A stretch of 64,000 bases of DNA from Oxytricha trifallax (lineage: Eukaryota > Ciliophora > Spirotrichea > Sporadotrichida > Oxytrichidae): assembly GCA_000711775.1 (NCBI GenBank), contig ARYC01002014.1, forward strand, positions 1 through 64,000, given 5' to 3'. Below are positions 12,470 to 25,247 of this stretch, piece after piece. Every line of letters begins with the position of its first letter. The stretch's first letter is position 1. The position numbers and the translations under genes are program-made. Under the pieces are notes generated by a model. That model made no database searches. It saw only the letters and a list, made by a program, of their open reading frames with translations, and was not told the origin of the DNA.

Positions 12470-13480
12470 GCTTTTTTTTAAGATACAAACTTTTTCAGTT
12501 AGGCAATTGAGTTTAATTGGAATTGAAATAATTAAATATTAATAAGCTAAAAAGAAATAATTAGAAGAATTAATTGATCTACATAAAAATAAACTTAAGT
12601 ATAATATAAAAAAAAAAGATAATTACAGGCAAAGTAAAGTACCATTAATTAAAATTACTAAATTATTATAGGATGGTATGCCAGAAAAAATAGACTTTTA
12701 TTTAAAACTTCTAATTTAAATAATTGCGAAGTACATCTTCTTAAAAAAAAAACAGAAGAATTAATAAAATGTATTATTGCAAACCAGGCACAATTTTAAT
12801 TAGCCAATTTTATTAATATTAACTTTCAATAATTTCTAAATCACTACTATTGTTCAAATTAAATCCATATATTATTATATATTTTCATTTAAATTCTTAA
12901 TCACTACTTTTTAATGATAGTATTCATTTATTTATATTATTTTTTTAATTATTTTTATTTTTTTTATTTTATCTCTCTTTAGAATTTCTAATAATTTCTT
13001 GTTTTCTAAAGTTGTGATTTTTATCTACACTCTTTTACTATTTATATTACATATATTTATAATAAAATCTTCTTAACTTATGTTAACAATGAATCAATTT
13101 TATACATGACTGTTTAATCAATATTTAGATAATCGTAAATTAATAAATAAAATTATTGAATAAAATTATTGAATGCTAAATAATATATAAGAAAAATATA
13201 TAACATTTAAAATTAATGATAATAAACTCTAAAAATTGATAACATAAAAAACTTGAGTAACTTTGTTTAGTTATCTGAGCAATTCTCAGTTTATTAGAAA
13301 AATAATCTTTTTCATTATTTCTTTTTCTTCATATTTTAATTACTCTTAGTTAGCATAAGATTTTTTTATTTTTCTTAATCCTCCGATTATTTCTTATCTA
13401 TATAGACATTAGAAACTTTGATAATTGAGTTTATGTTGTACTTTACAAACAGAAAGTTTAGAGATTTATTGCTATGTATT
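12470..13480. other. AT-rich spacer, IES-like
   Basis: AT-rich, including a T-rich stretch around 12,940-12,975. No frame recognised. Confidence 0.45.
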
Positions 13481-13483
13481 AAT

Positions 13484-13750
13484 TCACTTATATCCATTAC
13501 TTGAATAAACCAATTCTTGAATCTGATCTATAAACTTTGGATTAATTATTTGTTGCTTAGGTTCAAATAAAATCTCAACCTTTATCTCAATGAATGGAAT
13601 ATTATTGTTTGATATTAACTAATGTGAAATAAATATCTTGTTGTTGCTTAATAGTATTGACTTGTGTAATTCTTTGTAAATCAAGTATAAACATCTATGA
13701 ATCAATGGATCTTGTCTAATAGCCAATCTGAATTTCACTAATCTAGGCAT
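13484..13750 (-). CDS. Small ORF, hypothetical protein (88 aa), possible MDS
   Basis: A frame without TGA runs from ATG (13,748-13,750) to TGA (13,484-13,486): MPRLVKFRLAIRQDPLIHRC, a middle with ILLSNNKIFISHQLIS, and an end with IPFIEIKVEILFEPKQQ. It looks like genuine protein. A second minus frame just upstream (about 13,760-13,880), VVLHRVVLMRNRNDAVFHLI, also looks coding, so the gene may be longer with a one-base shift or a junction between segments. No family recognised. Confidence 0.5.
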
Positions 13751-13889
13751 TAGGTTTTTTGCATTTTTTTACTATCAGATTTGCAAAGAAAATGAGATGG
13801 AAAACAGCATCGTTGCGGTTGCGCATGAGCACCACTCGATGCAACACAACATAGAAAACACAATCTCTTGAATCATTGTCCATTGTCAT

Positions 13890-14656
13890 AAATCAATTAT
13901 AAAGATGTTATTATTACTTTAGTATTGCATTTTATCTGTTTAAACTCCAAAATATTGTTATATTCTTCTTATATCAAATATCAAAATTTTGTTTTGATTT
14001 ACTTATTATTGAAGCTTACTTTTACTTAAAATCTGTTTTATAAACTCGTCTATCAATTTAAATAATAAATATTATTATGATATTCAATTTTTCAATCCAT
14101 ATATATATATATAAGGCATCGTTTTTTTAAAAAAATTTATTTGCTATTCACTTAACTTCTAATGTGTGTTATAGGTTACTCAATATCAAATTTTTAAATA
14201 AAGTCGATTTGTGTATTAGTGCTTTTGCTAAATATAGATGCAGCAATATCAAATTTAGGAAGGGAAGTATAAGTAAATTCATATTCCCTTTAACTTTATT
14301 TTGGAATTTAATATATTAATAATTCTACAATATTGATAAAATAGAAAACAATAGGAAATTATAAATTTGAAATAAAGATTATCTGACATCAAAATGATAA
14401 TTACAAATGAGTTAATATTATGAAGCGATATTTACTAAATAAAATGAAGAATAACTGCATGATATATTTCAGAATTACTAACTGTCATTCATTTATTAAA
14501 GAGATAAATTATTTGATATTATTTTTCCTGAATTGTTATATTCAAGCTAAAAACCTATCGTCCCATTGATAATTAGTAAATAAAATGTATTTTGAATTAA
14601 TGAATATTCTATGAGTACTAGATTTCCATTTAAATTATGAGTATATTTGTCTGTAC
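13890..14656. other. AT-rich spacer, IES-like
   Basis: AT-rich, with an (AT)n run at 14,100-14,113. No coding signal found. Confidence 0.45.
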
Positions 14657-14827
14657 GTTACAGAAGATCTTGGGTTATTAAAAAAGTAGGATCTACAGTT
14701 GAATGGGTTGGATGATGCAGGAGAAGTGAAGAAATATATATTAGCAAATAAATTAAAAACTCATAAAGAAAAAAACTCCGTTTACAGTCAAAAACATCGA
14801 ATTCTTATTTAATTTATATAATCTTGA
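14657..14827 (+). CDS. Coding island (possible last exon/MDS), unknown
   Basis: The frame reads VTEDLGLLKKQDLQLNGLDD, then AGEVKKYILANKLKTHKEK, and ends in TGA at 14,825-14,827, with TAG and TAA at Gln positions. It is preceded by TTACAG, a possible splice acceptor. Charged and helical in character. No family recognised. Confidence 0.45.
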
Positions 14828-15004
14828 GAAATAAAATGATGGCATTTCCAAAAAAAGTGCTCCATATTTATTTTCTTTTTACTTACAATCCATTTAGAAT
14901 TTTGCATTGAAAAACTCAAATTTGGTATCGAGTTTTTGGAAAATCTCTAGCAAATCGCATTTTTTGTCATTTTCAAAAAAATTAAAACTGCTCTGCGAGA
15001 TCTT

Positions 15005-15225
15005 TCAACCCAATTCTATAGTTAATTACGGGGCGCTGATCATGAATACGCTATTAAAAAGATGATTGGGTGAAGGCATTATCACGAACAAGGACCTGGA
15101 AGATTTGATCTGACTCAATTGCTTCTCTTTCGTAGGCTTAAAGTCCTCGTAGGTAAAAAATGAGAACCCCCTTTCATCACTGTTCCAGCTACTAAGCTTC
15201 TTTATCATGGGTTCCACGAAGCTTA
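15005..15225 (-). pseudogene. Coding fragment cut by LINE insertion, unknown
   Basis: The minus frame reads SFVEPMIKKLSSWNSDERGF, then SFFTYEDFKPTKEKQLSQ and LFVIMPSPNHLFNSVF, to TGA at 15,005-15,007. Its upstream side ends exactly where the 5'-truncated LINE begins (about 15,226), which suggests that the LINE landed in this gene. Not recognised. Confidence 0.4.
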
Positions 15226-16303
15226 TTCGTTAATAAAATAGGGAAAGTTGCTAGCTTCACTGATGACATATTGATTAACGTGAAAAATAAACAACAAATG
15301 ATCAGATTAGTAAAATGCTATGTAAAGAGATTGAAAAATCACACAATCTGAAACTCATTACAAAAAAACATAATTCCTGAGAGACGCACAAGTATTTAAA
15401 GTGTTGAAGAAGTAGAATGAAAAAAATTGTAGAAATCAATTACTTAGGAATGAGAATATGCTTAGACACAAAAACTTTCCAAAAAACACTTGGTATGAAA
15501 TAAAAAACAAACAAACACAGCTCTACCAAAATCTAACAAGGTAGAACAACCCAACAATCGGTTATATAATAATGTTAGCGTAGATAAGATCATTAGTTAT
15601 ATACAAGTAAACCTCTTTAGTGGTAAAAGATACATTTAGTTAGAAGAAATCGAAAAGATTGAGACAAAACTAAAAAGGCTTGCATTTAGGATCCCAGGGA
15701 CATAAATAATAAGATACTGAGAAATGTCACTCAACTCAAAGAAAGTGGAACTAGGGAGATTATTGAATAGCTAGTTTTGAAAAACATGAGTAAAGTAAAA
15801 TCAAATTTATGTAAGTTCATAGTAACAAAGAAAGCCAGGACCAAATAAATAAAAGTAAACAAGAACTGTAGAAAAAAGAAGAAACTTTTTATAACCAAGA
15901 ATGTGATGGATAAAATTATGGCCATTAATCAGGGTAGGACAATAGTAGCTATGGCTTGTGCAACTTTTCTACTATTCACAAGATGTTCGTAGATTCCTTG
16001 TACATGAAAAATTGCAGCCTCATTAACAGAGCAGGAGACCCGACAAGATTTTTCATAGATAGTGAGGAATTACAGACTAATACACTTGGATAATAAAACA
16101 CAAATTGAGGTAATTGCAAACATGATCTTGCTAGATTATAGAACAAGAAAACTAGAGGAATATGGATACTATCAGAAAGTCAAAAAACTTTTTAATGACA
16201 CATAAACCCCAATACATTTTTACACATAAATTTATAAGTAGATTAAAAGTTTTAAGTATATCGATAAATAAGGAATAAACGGACAGAATTTAACTTAATT
16301 TGA
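15226..16303 (+). pseudogene. 5'-truncated LINE, reverse-transcriptase C-terminal half
   Basis: Begins at the catalytic box region (KVASFTDDILINVKN, FADD with Thr) and follows the C-terminal half of the LINE at 53,153-56,402, including a block like KKLFITKNVMDKIMAINQGR. Stops at TGA 16,301-16,303, with likely 3' UTR to about 16,380. 5' truncation at integration is typical of LINEs. Several frameshifts. The last 100 bp recur on the minus strand at 41,090-41,200. Confidence 0.75.
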
Positions 16304-16546
16304 GGGAGCCGATCTCGAGAATGCAAGTACGGTGAAAATGGGAAAAAATTCATGATTATATTTTAGTGCCATACTTACCACTCTTATAGAGTTTGACATG
16401 CTAATCAATAATATATGGGGTTGTGCCCTGTTGACCGAGTATGCGTGAAGTTTCACGGTTCACACTCTTTGTGATGGGGTGCGGTTTTACCTCCACATTT
16501 GAATTAAGTTTGAATTTAATAAATTAATAATTACTACATTAATATT

Positions 16547-16963
16547 GTAGAAATACATTTGATTTGGAAATGAAATTATAATTAATAAAAAAATAAATAA
16601 TTGATATCGTGGCAGTTAACTTTCTGGAAACCTAGACAATATGGTACTTGTTCGATAGAGAATTCAAAATTAGCTGGACTTTACTATTGGCGGTACCCCT
16701 CTATTGCATCCCTAGAGCCAGATAACTTCACTTTAATTTTGGCAACAAAATCAACTAAACAAATTACCAAAAATTAAAGTCAAGTTATCTCGTTCTAGGG
16801 ATGCAATAGAGGGGTACCCCCAATAGTAAAGTCCAGCTAATTTTGAATTCTCTATCGAACAAGTACCATATTGTCTAGGTTTCCAGAAAGTTAACTGCCA
16901 CGATATCAATTATTTATTTTTTTATTAATTATAATTTCATTTCCAAATCAAATGTATTCCTAC
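16547..16963. repeat. Foldback element, family A (copy 1)
   Basis: A near-perfect inverted repeat with arms of about 190 bp around a short loop near 16,750. Outer ends are TGTAGAAATACATTTGA and its complement. Arms contain GTGGCAGTTAA, GAGAATTCAAAATTAGCTGG and CTATTGGCGGTACC. The same blocks form the foldback at 33,633-34,044. No coding capacity. Confidence 0.85.
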
Positions 16964-16969
16964 GATAAT

Positions 16970-18800
16970 TAAACTAATAATGGAAATCAAAAGGTGATAA
17001 ATTTACGAAGCCTATCGCACTTTCTTTAATACCAACGCAACTCATACGCACTACACTAACTTTTCTGCGCTTAGTTTACAGTTTGAATAGCAACACGAGA
17101 TCTATCGATCTATGTTCTCCATTTTTGTAATTGCACATTTTAAGCGCTATTTATATTCAGAGATGTTTGTTACATTCAATTGATAATATCCATTCGCTAA
17201 ATGCACAATATTAATATACCTTTACTTTATTTAATTCACGTTATTTTTCTATGATTTTAGTGTAAATTAACTAAATACACTCTTTATAATTCACTCAAGT
17301 GATTCAGGGGCCCTAACAAAATGATATTTATTTCTATTTTAGGACTAATCAAACTTTTCATTTTTAGAGATCTTTTTTCTTTATTTTTACAGACATATTT
17401 TGTAAATTGAAAAATTTAATTATCAAGTTAATTTAATTAGATCAAAATTTAAATTATTTTATATTTTGCCCTAAGTCTAAGTTATTTGCAAAAATCAAGT
17501 TAATTATAAAAGGTAATAAGGGAAAGATAAAATAAATGGAAGATATAGATTTAAAGAAATTATTTAAATTATTAAAAATAATAATAGAAAAATCAGTAAT
17601 AGTATCAGTAACAGTAAAATAATAATAATAATAATTTATAATGATTCATAATAACTATTCCTTTTTAGTACAAAAATAAACTTTGTTTTTGTTTGATTTT
17701 CAATAATAAAATAATTTTATTTTTAATTTCTAGATCAAGACGGAGATAATTTTCTAAATATTGAAAATATCTCAGTCAATCTCCCAGATTAAAAAACGGT
17801 TTTGGGGCACTAATTTTCTCAGTTTAAGTATCTTTAATAAAAAAACTCTTTAGTTTAAACTTTTATTCTCTCATTTTCTTCATTTTAATAGTTTTATTTA
17901 GTCCTTCTGACAATTATTAGCCAGATATTTAATCTTGGCATAGTAATTATTGACTTCAAGTCAATCTAATTTATCATCATTTATATGAGAATTTATTATT
18001 CTCAGTCATTCAATGGGTATTTTGCATATATTATATCTCTAATTTTCTGATTTCATTTATTTTTTAATTTTAATTTATTTAATTTCCCCCTTAATTTATC
18101 TTGTTTTTGAAACACCAACCATTATAATAAATATTGGATTTATTTAACCATAATAATTTAGAATAAATTATATTTGTTTTTAGAACATTATAATAATATA
18201 TTAAAAATAGATAAATTCATTAGAATAAAAATAAAGAGTTAAATAATTTTCTTAGTTTTATATTTTTAACTTAACTTGGTTTAAATAATTGTATTTTTCT
18301 AAAATTTTTCTTATAAAAACAAAACCTTAGTATATTATTATTATCATTTTATTTATTTAAATTCAAATTTATTTATATTTAAATTGTTTTACTATGAGAT
18401 ATTATTAATTTATAAATTTATTTTAAAGATTGGCAGACGCGTTTTTATATATTTATAATTTAATTTTAGAATTACTTAAGAATTAATTTATGTAAATCTA
18501 TTTATTTTTAAAACTTTAATACAAGATTCATTTATTTCTGCTGTTAATATTTATTTTTAATTCATTATTTCTTAAGTATTTAAATTGTTTAGGGGGGTAA
18601 AACAAGAAATATTATAAAGAGTAATATATTATTAATTATTAAAAATTAGATAAAATATTATTAAATTAAGAAATACTAAGACTGATATTTTACAAATTAA
18701 CCTAAAAAGATATAGTTAAGAAAGCAAACTAAAAAGAAATGAATTTTAAGATTACCTAAATTATAGACAATTATTATATTAATTTTATAGGTTTATTTAG
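16970..18800. other. AT-rich spacer with weak coding patches
   Basis: Mostly AT-rich. The stretch 16,995-17,330 is less AT-rich and open on the plus strand (LVYSLNSNTRSIDLCSPFLQ), but no family is seen. A minus patch near 17,880-17,990 (VNNYYAKIKYLANNCQKDQ) could be a small MDS. Neither is certain. Confidence 0.35.
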
Positions 18801-18806
18801 ATTATA

Positions 18807-18911
18807 ATGTACTTTGCCAGACCTTTAAGTGAATTTCTAAGTAATCAGTCAGTTAATCCTAATATAAAATGTAAATTGGGCCAGAATTTACAAGGATTAA
18901 ATAAGTGCTGA
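18807..18911 (+). CDS. Small coding island, unknown (34 aa)
   Basis: ATG to TGA frame: MYFARPLSEFLSNQSVNPNI then KCKLGQNLQGLNKC. It is a GC-richer patch extending to about 18,985. It may be part of a larger gene whose other segments lie elsewhere. Confidence 0.35.
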   Translation: MYFARPLSEFLSNQSVNPNIKCKLGQNLQGLNKC

Positions 18912-19163
18912 TCTAACCAGCTTTTTACACCCAGCTCGTCAAGGTATAAGTACGTAGGATTTATGCAGGAAACCTAAAAGTCTAATTATATTTAATTATA
19001 AATAATTAATTAAACTATCTTGAATTTTAATCAATTAATTGATAGAACATTTATTTTTTTCAGTTTATATCTCAAAAGATATTGTAATTTTCCTTAGATT
19101 AAGGACCCTATTAAAGTAAAAAAAAATAGTTGTCATTCATAATTTCAATTTAATTCTAAAACT

Positions 19164-19330
19164 TTTGGCTGTAGTAGAAAAGTAACACTAAAATCATTCC
19201 ATCTTTTTCAATTCTTAACAAGTTTAAAATAGTTCTCAAAAAATCCGTTTTACAACGCTAGTGATAAGCCAAAGAATTTTCTTGAATACTAAATAGCTGA
19301 AAGTATTGATTTTCCATCTTTATAAAATAT
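19164..19330 (+). CDS. Coding island, unknown
   Basis: One frame reads FGCSRKVTLKSFHLFQFLTS, then KNPFYNASDKPKNFLEYQ and AESIDFPSLQ, with TAG and TAA as Gln. No stop before AT-rich DNA resumes. Not recognised. Confidence 0.4.
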
Positions 19331-19344
19331 ATATTCTAATATTT

Positions 19345-20060
19345 TATTTTTAAATTTTGATTTTAAATTTATTATAATAATTTTTATTCTTTTAATTTTC
19401 AATATAGTTTCAATTTGATAATTTAATATTAAAATTGTTGAAAGTTAGAAGTTTGATAATTAAAATAAATCAGAGTAGATAGAAATTTAAAACTTAATAA
19501 TATTTAAATTAATTTACTAATGAAAATGTTTGAATGCTTAACTTTATATTTCATTTTTTATTACCTTTTATTTTATAATAGCTTTTATTTAGCTTTCTAT
19601 ATATTTTAATGAATAAATCAGCTTAATTTATTATAAGTTTAATCTTTATTTTAATCTTTCTTATTTAATAATTTGATTTATTTTTACTGATATTTATAAT
19701 TTGTTTAATATATTCTAATTTAAGTTCCATTTTCATAAAATTTCATTGTAAATTTACTAATTCTGATTTATTTTTATAAAATGGTTAAAGTGACTACAAG
19801 TTGTATATATTTATAAATTATAAAATAGAAATACTATAAAGCTATTAAGTTTAGTCATATAAATTGCTAAACGCATATTTAAATTAAGTTAATAAATATA
19901 ATTCCTATTTAAATTAATTTTTAAATAATTTATTTGTCTTATCATAACTTAATTTCTAAAATTAATCTTATCAATTTATTCCAATAATAATCAATAATTC
20001 AAGGAATAAATTTAGCTTGGGGTTTTATTTATTTCATCTCATACCTAGCATATATAATTT
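19345..20060. other. AT-rich spacer
   Basis: Very AT-rich, with no frame or repeat recognised. It ends at the 3' end of the D34E transposase gene. Confidence 0.5.
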
Positions 20061-20064
20061 AAAT

Positions 20065-21702
20065 TCACAAGTGCTTAAGAGATATAGAATCTAGAGCTGC
20101 TGTAAGAACATAAAAGCAGCGTCTTACTTAATTTTAATTAATTCTACTTATATTTATTCCCAATTCTTTCATGAAAGCTGCCCAATTACCTCTATAATAA
20201 ATGTTAATTTTAGAATAGTTTTACTTTGATTAAGCCGTTGTATTTAAGGGATTCAAATCTCTATTTTTAATCCACGAATATATTAATTCAACAGGCGCAA
20301 CTCTATAATGATAAGGCCCTAAAAAAATATTGGCAAAAGCCAAATCAAGGGACTTATTCATAATACTTTGTGATCTATGATAAGGTGCATTATCAAGTAA
20401 AGTTAAAGTATTTTTTATCTCCAACGAGTGTCAACCGAATCCAATACATCAACTAGTCCGCATAAAAAGTAAATTAATGGGTGCTGATTAGTTCTTCCAA
20501 GATTCACTGTATAGTACAGCTCTCCTGTACTTGTAACTCCAATAATTAAATTCATTTATTTTAATCTTTGTGAATTTTTAACTCTACTTTTTATAAGGAA
20601 CAATCCAACCTCTGTGTCTTTAATCTGTTTAGTTAAGAGTTGATTTATCAATGTTGATAATTTTTCTATCTTTATTTAAGTGTTCCACGAATTACTGGGC
20701 TGCATACTACCATTATAACTTACTGCTATTGCTATTATGCAATGTTGAAATTTGCTTGATTTATTTGTAAGTCATCATTAATTTATTTTTCAAAAATCTT
20801 CTAATCATTTACTTACTAAACCTTAACTATATATTCTTCTGTAAACTTTGCTGTATATCAAAAAGCTGTACTGGTTAAGTTTTATACATTAACATATTAA
20901 CGATATGAGTGGATGCTCTGCAATGCAACTTCTTATACTTGCCTGCCTCTATTGATTTATTTTAGATTCAAGAATTTAGCTTTCTTAACTGGGCTTCTTA
21001 AGTCCCTTCTTAATTTATTGTATGGAATGCCATGTCTATCCATCATTTATAAATAAGTTAACTTTTCTGAACTATTAATCTAAGTGATTCCTCTGCACGT
21101 TTAAGTTCCTTCTCTTACAATTATTTCTCTTTCCTTAAATATTTTTGTAGTTTACGAGGAATTATTGCATCTAATTGTGTGTTTTTACAAAAAAATGGAA
21201 TTTAATCTTTGACTTTATGATTTTCAATAACTTTAGCTTCTAGAGCTTTAAAATCAAAATCTTAAGCACTATCCATCATACTCTAGGGTTCTAAATCCGA
21301 TTACTTATACTCAGTGTAAAGCTTTAGCTCTAGCTAACCAAGAATCTAAATTTAACTATCATTAAGTAATGTTTCTTTAGCTCATTTTTTAAAACTTTCT
21401 CTATACTTTTCTTTGGGATCTATGATAAATTTATCGATTTCAAACTTTGAAATTTCATCACGAATTTCATTAAATTATTGAATCATATCCTTTTCTCTTA
21501 CTTCTTCTATACTCACATCTGCAAGAGTTATGTTCCTCTAGTAAAGTATATTAGTTGTTAAGTAATCTGCAATATTGCAAGAATATCTAGATTCACTGGA
21601 AGAGCTCTACTCTTCACATGAACTTATGCCATCATAATCTTTATGTTCTAACTTGTAGATATTTGAAAGTCTTGATTGTCGTTTTTTAGAATATGATTCC
21701 AT
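20065..21702 (-). pseudogene. IS630/Tc1-type D34E transposase, non-TBE family
   Basis: Frame from ATG (21,702) to TGA (20,065-20,067), about 545 codons with some five internal TGA codons. The DDE core is clear: first D in RKIINIDKSTLNQ, second D in TLLDNAPYHRS, then exactly 34 residues to E in RVAPVELIYSWIK. It lies in the Tc1/mariner superfamily but lacks the TBE landmarks (HADEA, YSPQFNGIE). The long N-terminal region is acidic then Lys-rich. A C-terminal tail (NWAAFMKELGINISRIN) follows the core. Divergent from the plus-strand gene at 21,956. Element ends were not found. Confidence 0.75.
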
Positions 21703-21955
21703 ATATGGATTCTTAAATTTAATAAAAATGAATTATGTTGGTGATGGTAGGAATTCCTCTAGCGGAAATTGGATCGTGCTGGTACGAATTCATTATTATA
21801 AAAAGTACTCTCTGATTTTAGTAACGGTTACGGCTTTTTGAATCGAAATTAGTCTATATAAAATGGTGTAAGGCACCTAACTTTAAAGTTTAATAAACCA
21901 ATAATAACTTCATGGTATCGATGTTTCAGAACTCGCCCAGAAATGCAAAATTAAT

Positions 21956-23179
21956 ATGGAGCTATACAAATTTCTTGCCCAAGACTGCCACGCAATCTTC
22001 CTCAAAGCGGACTTCACCAACATTTATTTCCTTAAGTAAATCATAAGAGCGGTGAAAGATGTAACAATTAGCTTAACCCTGTTATTGTTATTATAGCATG
22101 TAAGAGGAGACGCAGTAAAAGTGTTAGCAGTACCTTAAATTGTAAACTTACAGTTCAAGACTTTCTCGAGTATTCAAGAGGATTTTCAAAACTGCTCCAA
22201 TACTTGCTTGATGAACGAGATGGGTTCACCTAGACAGATAATGGATCTGTGACTTGCTCTTCACCCTAGACACCGACGGTGTCTCACAGATGATTTATGA
22301 TGTAATGTTGTAACGAAGAGAAAAGCTAGAGTAAAACAGAGATCTCGTTATAGAAATGAGACCCGAGTTCGTGGACGCTCTCAGCAGATGCCTTATCTTT
22401 AGCTGTAAGTTTAATCTCTCTTAATTCCTTGTGTAGCTGAGCGAGGTAAGGCTGAGAATCTAGTAAAGGATTCATCTAAAAGAAAGAGAACTCGTGATTA
22501 AATGGAGGAGGTAAAAGTCTATGAAACGGCTTTGAAATAAGATAAGCAATAATTCTTGAAGTAAACAAAAAAGTTGAAACAAAAACATGACAATATGGAA
22601 AGTGAGTTGATTTTGCTAAAATAGCATAATAATCGTGAATATAATCAATTAATCAACTTTGTACATTTCTTTTTAATTATATTAATTTTTTTTATTTTTA
22701 GGTACTTTACCGCATTCAAGCTGTTTTGCGGTAGAGTACCTTAATTATATTAATTTAAAAATAAATTAGTTTTAAATGCTTCAAATAAATAAGTAATTTG
22801 GTTTATAGAAAAAGTAATATATAATAAATATAATATATAAAAATGAGAATAATCTTAAAATGTTGCTATATTAAGCAACTTTCTTAATGGGATTAAGTTT
22901 GAAATAATAAAAGTTATTTATTGATTAAATTTATTTATTAATTTTAAATTGTATATTACTTTTTCTATAAACCAAATTACTTATTTATTTGAAGCATTTA
23001 AAACCAATTTATTTTTAAATTAATATAATTAAGGTACTCTACCGCAAAATAGCTAAAATGCGGTAAAGTACCTAAAAATAAAATAAAATAAATATAATTA
23101 AAAGAAATGTACAAAGTTGATTAATTGATTATATTCACGATTATTATGCTATTTTAGTGAATTGACTTACGCAAGTTGA
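21956..23179 (+). CDS. Basic region + coiled-coil protein gene, interrupted by a foldback
   Basis: Begins MELYKFLAQDCHAIFLKADF. A one-base shift is needed near 22,240 to reach WICDLLFTLDTDGVSQMIYD. A 32-nt GT...AG intron (22,405-22,436) joins LIFS to SERGKAENLVKDSSKRKR, followed by a Lys/Gln-rich heptad region (VYETALKQDKQQFLKQTKKL). The basic-plus-coil layout resembles a bZIP-like DNA-binding protein, but the canonical basic motif was not identified. A 545-bp foldback interrupts the coil. Joining at the flanking AGTGARTTGA repeats gives a stop at 23,177-23,179. Confidence 0.5.
22611..23155. repeat. Foldback element, family B, inside a gene
   Basis: The inverted repeat starts CTAAAATAGCATAATAATCG and ends with its complement. 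Arms are about 250 bp. Each arm carries an inner palindrome, GGTACTTTACCGCA...TGCGGTAGAGTACC (22,703-22,741 and 23,033-23,071). It is flanked by imperfect 10-bp direct repeats AGTGAGTTGA (22,601-22,610) and AGTGAATTGA (23,156-23,165). No coding content. Confidence 0.8.
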
Positions 23180-23602
23180 AAGAGCAGCTTTTTCAAGATG
23201 GTACACTGTAAAACAAGCAAGACCAGTCTCCTAACATGAGACGCTGATTGCTGCTACTTCGCTTTCTCCACAATTCTCTATATGCTATTAATAGCAAAAA
23301 CTTGAATATGGGGAATTGCTTTACAAAAATTAAGATAAATATCATATTCTTAATCTTGGTTTTCTTTCAGAATTTCTATGGTTTATGTCGCTTTTAAAGT
23401 GCCTTCTCTCTTTCGAGGCTGCCTTCAACCATCTTTCCATTCAAAACCCCAAAACCCTTTCAGTAGTTTGATTGAGTTTTTGATTGATAAAAGTAGACTA
23501 TTAGTGCATTCTTTATTAGGGTTTTAATAGGGTTTATGTAGGGGTTTAATGTTTAAATGTAATGTATAGTAGTGTGTATTAGAGGGGTTTTATTTTTACT
23601 AT

Positions 23603-25047
23603 TCACTCAAACTATACCTTGGCATCATGTGCTAATTTTCTAAATTTGATATCTCCTATCCACTTGATCATTTAGTCTATTGTTTGCTCTGCTCTGTGGT
23701 TTGGTCTTAAGATAATCTGCTCAGCCATATCTTTCATTTTACCTTTTATCTTATTCTAGTCTAGATATTGCTGTATTCTCTGCTTTGAATCTTTCTCTCT
23801 CTTACAGCTATAGTAATCATTTCTTTGCATATCGCATTCAGCAATAATTGCTGCTAGAGCCCATACATCCCACTTAATATCACCATCTCTCCAGTCCTCC
23901 CTTTCTGGAAAGTATCCAGGAGTACCATAAACGTTGCCAAGTCCTGAAGCTTCAACTCTTTATGATCTATTGAAATCAATTATTACTACTCTGAGAGGTA
24001 AAAAGTCAAGCATAATATTCTCAGGCTTCAAGTCTCTATGAACATACCCTAAAGTGTGCAGCTCTTCTATGCCTTTGCAAACATTTGTAAGAATAAGAGG
24101 TAGCTACTTTGGAACTCTTTAATTTAAATGTAGTCTCTTAAAGTCATTTAATATAGAGGGAGGCGAAAAGCAAAATGATCTTGAGCAAGCAGTATTGCAT
24201 CGAGCTTAATTATAAATCTGCACTGTCTATCCCTTGCTTTAGTAAGAGCTTAGTACTCATTGACAAATTCCATTTGATACTTGTAATAGCATTGAAAGTA
24301 GTTGAATGGATAAATCTTGTATGCGAACTGCTAATCAGTTATGACCTTTTTCTCAAACTTGTCCTCAAGTATAAGATAATTCCTTACATTCTTTAAGGTC
24401 AATTACATTTAAAATTGGAAGCTTTAGTGCCTGTATCTTCAGAGTGATTTTCACTATCTCAAAAGCTGGGAGGTTTCTAACTGCTTTAATAAGCTTATTT
24501 TCTTTCTTAACTCTTTGTTCCAAGGATTCTAAAGGGTCTCTTGGCTTTCTTTTTTGAAGGAAGACCTCACCAGTCTCAGGATCTATGACTTCAAACTTCT
24601 TGCCATGATGGTTTCATAGGTGAACTTTTAAATCCCTTGAATGGTTATATTGTTTATTGCAATAAGGGCAAAAGTATTTTCCATCTATCTTATCATGCTT
24701 AAGATAGAGCTTTGGCTTGTTAGAATGCTACTCTAAGATATGACGCTTAAGAGCAGATTTATAAGTGAAGTTCTTCTCACACTACTCACATAAATGTAAT
24801 GCTTTAATTTCTTTTTTCTCTTCCTCCTCTTCAACCATTTTTATTGGAACTTCGCATGAATTTCTTAGCTCTGCATTTCTATTTAACAACTGAATTGTTA
24901 TTCAAAGTCTGAGACCTAAGGTTAGAGAATTTCAGATTCGTACTAGGTATATGCATCGCAAGTCTCAATTTTCTTTTTATTCATCAAAGAAAGTTTCTGC
25001 TGGCTAATGCCAAGCAATGCCGCTTTTCTTAGTAAGTTGCCGCTCAT
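23603..25047 (-). pseudogene. TBE 57-kDa zinc-finger/kinase protein gene, frameshifted
   Basis: Starts MSGNLLRKAA (25,047) and ends in TGA at 23,603-23,605. Two C2H2 fingers occur in the N-terminal third (CEQCEKNFTYKSALKRHILE and CPYCNKQYNHSRDLKVHL). A protein-kinase-like domain follows with HRDLKPEN, DFN in place of DFG, GTPGYFPE and DVWALAAI. Role in transposition is unknown. A TGA sits in the second finger, and frameshifts near 24,390, 24,070 and the N-terminal acidic linker break the frame. The counterpart at 42,572-43,998 is better preserved. Confidence 0.85.
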
Positions 25048-25247
25048 TTTATAAATACTATTAATAAATATAAGCTGTTTAAATTCTACCTTTATATACA
25101 AGTAAGAGCATATCCTCAAAGATTTAGAGAGGTTTAATGGGAACAGATTGAGAAACATTAGTTTTATATTTCTAAAATTTTGAGATAATTTATATATTAT
25201 TTCATCCATTTTATAAATTAAAATGCACCTAAATGTGTTTTGGGGAG

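Noticed and set aside
13770..13875. Plus-strand frame MENSIVAVAHEHHSMQHNI
   Set aside because: The minus strand gives a more protein-like frame that leads into the 13,484-13,750 ORF; kept only as a possibility.
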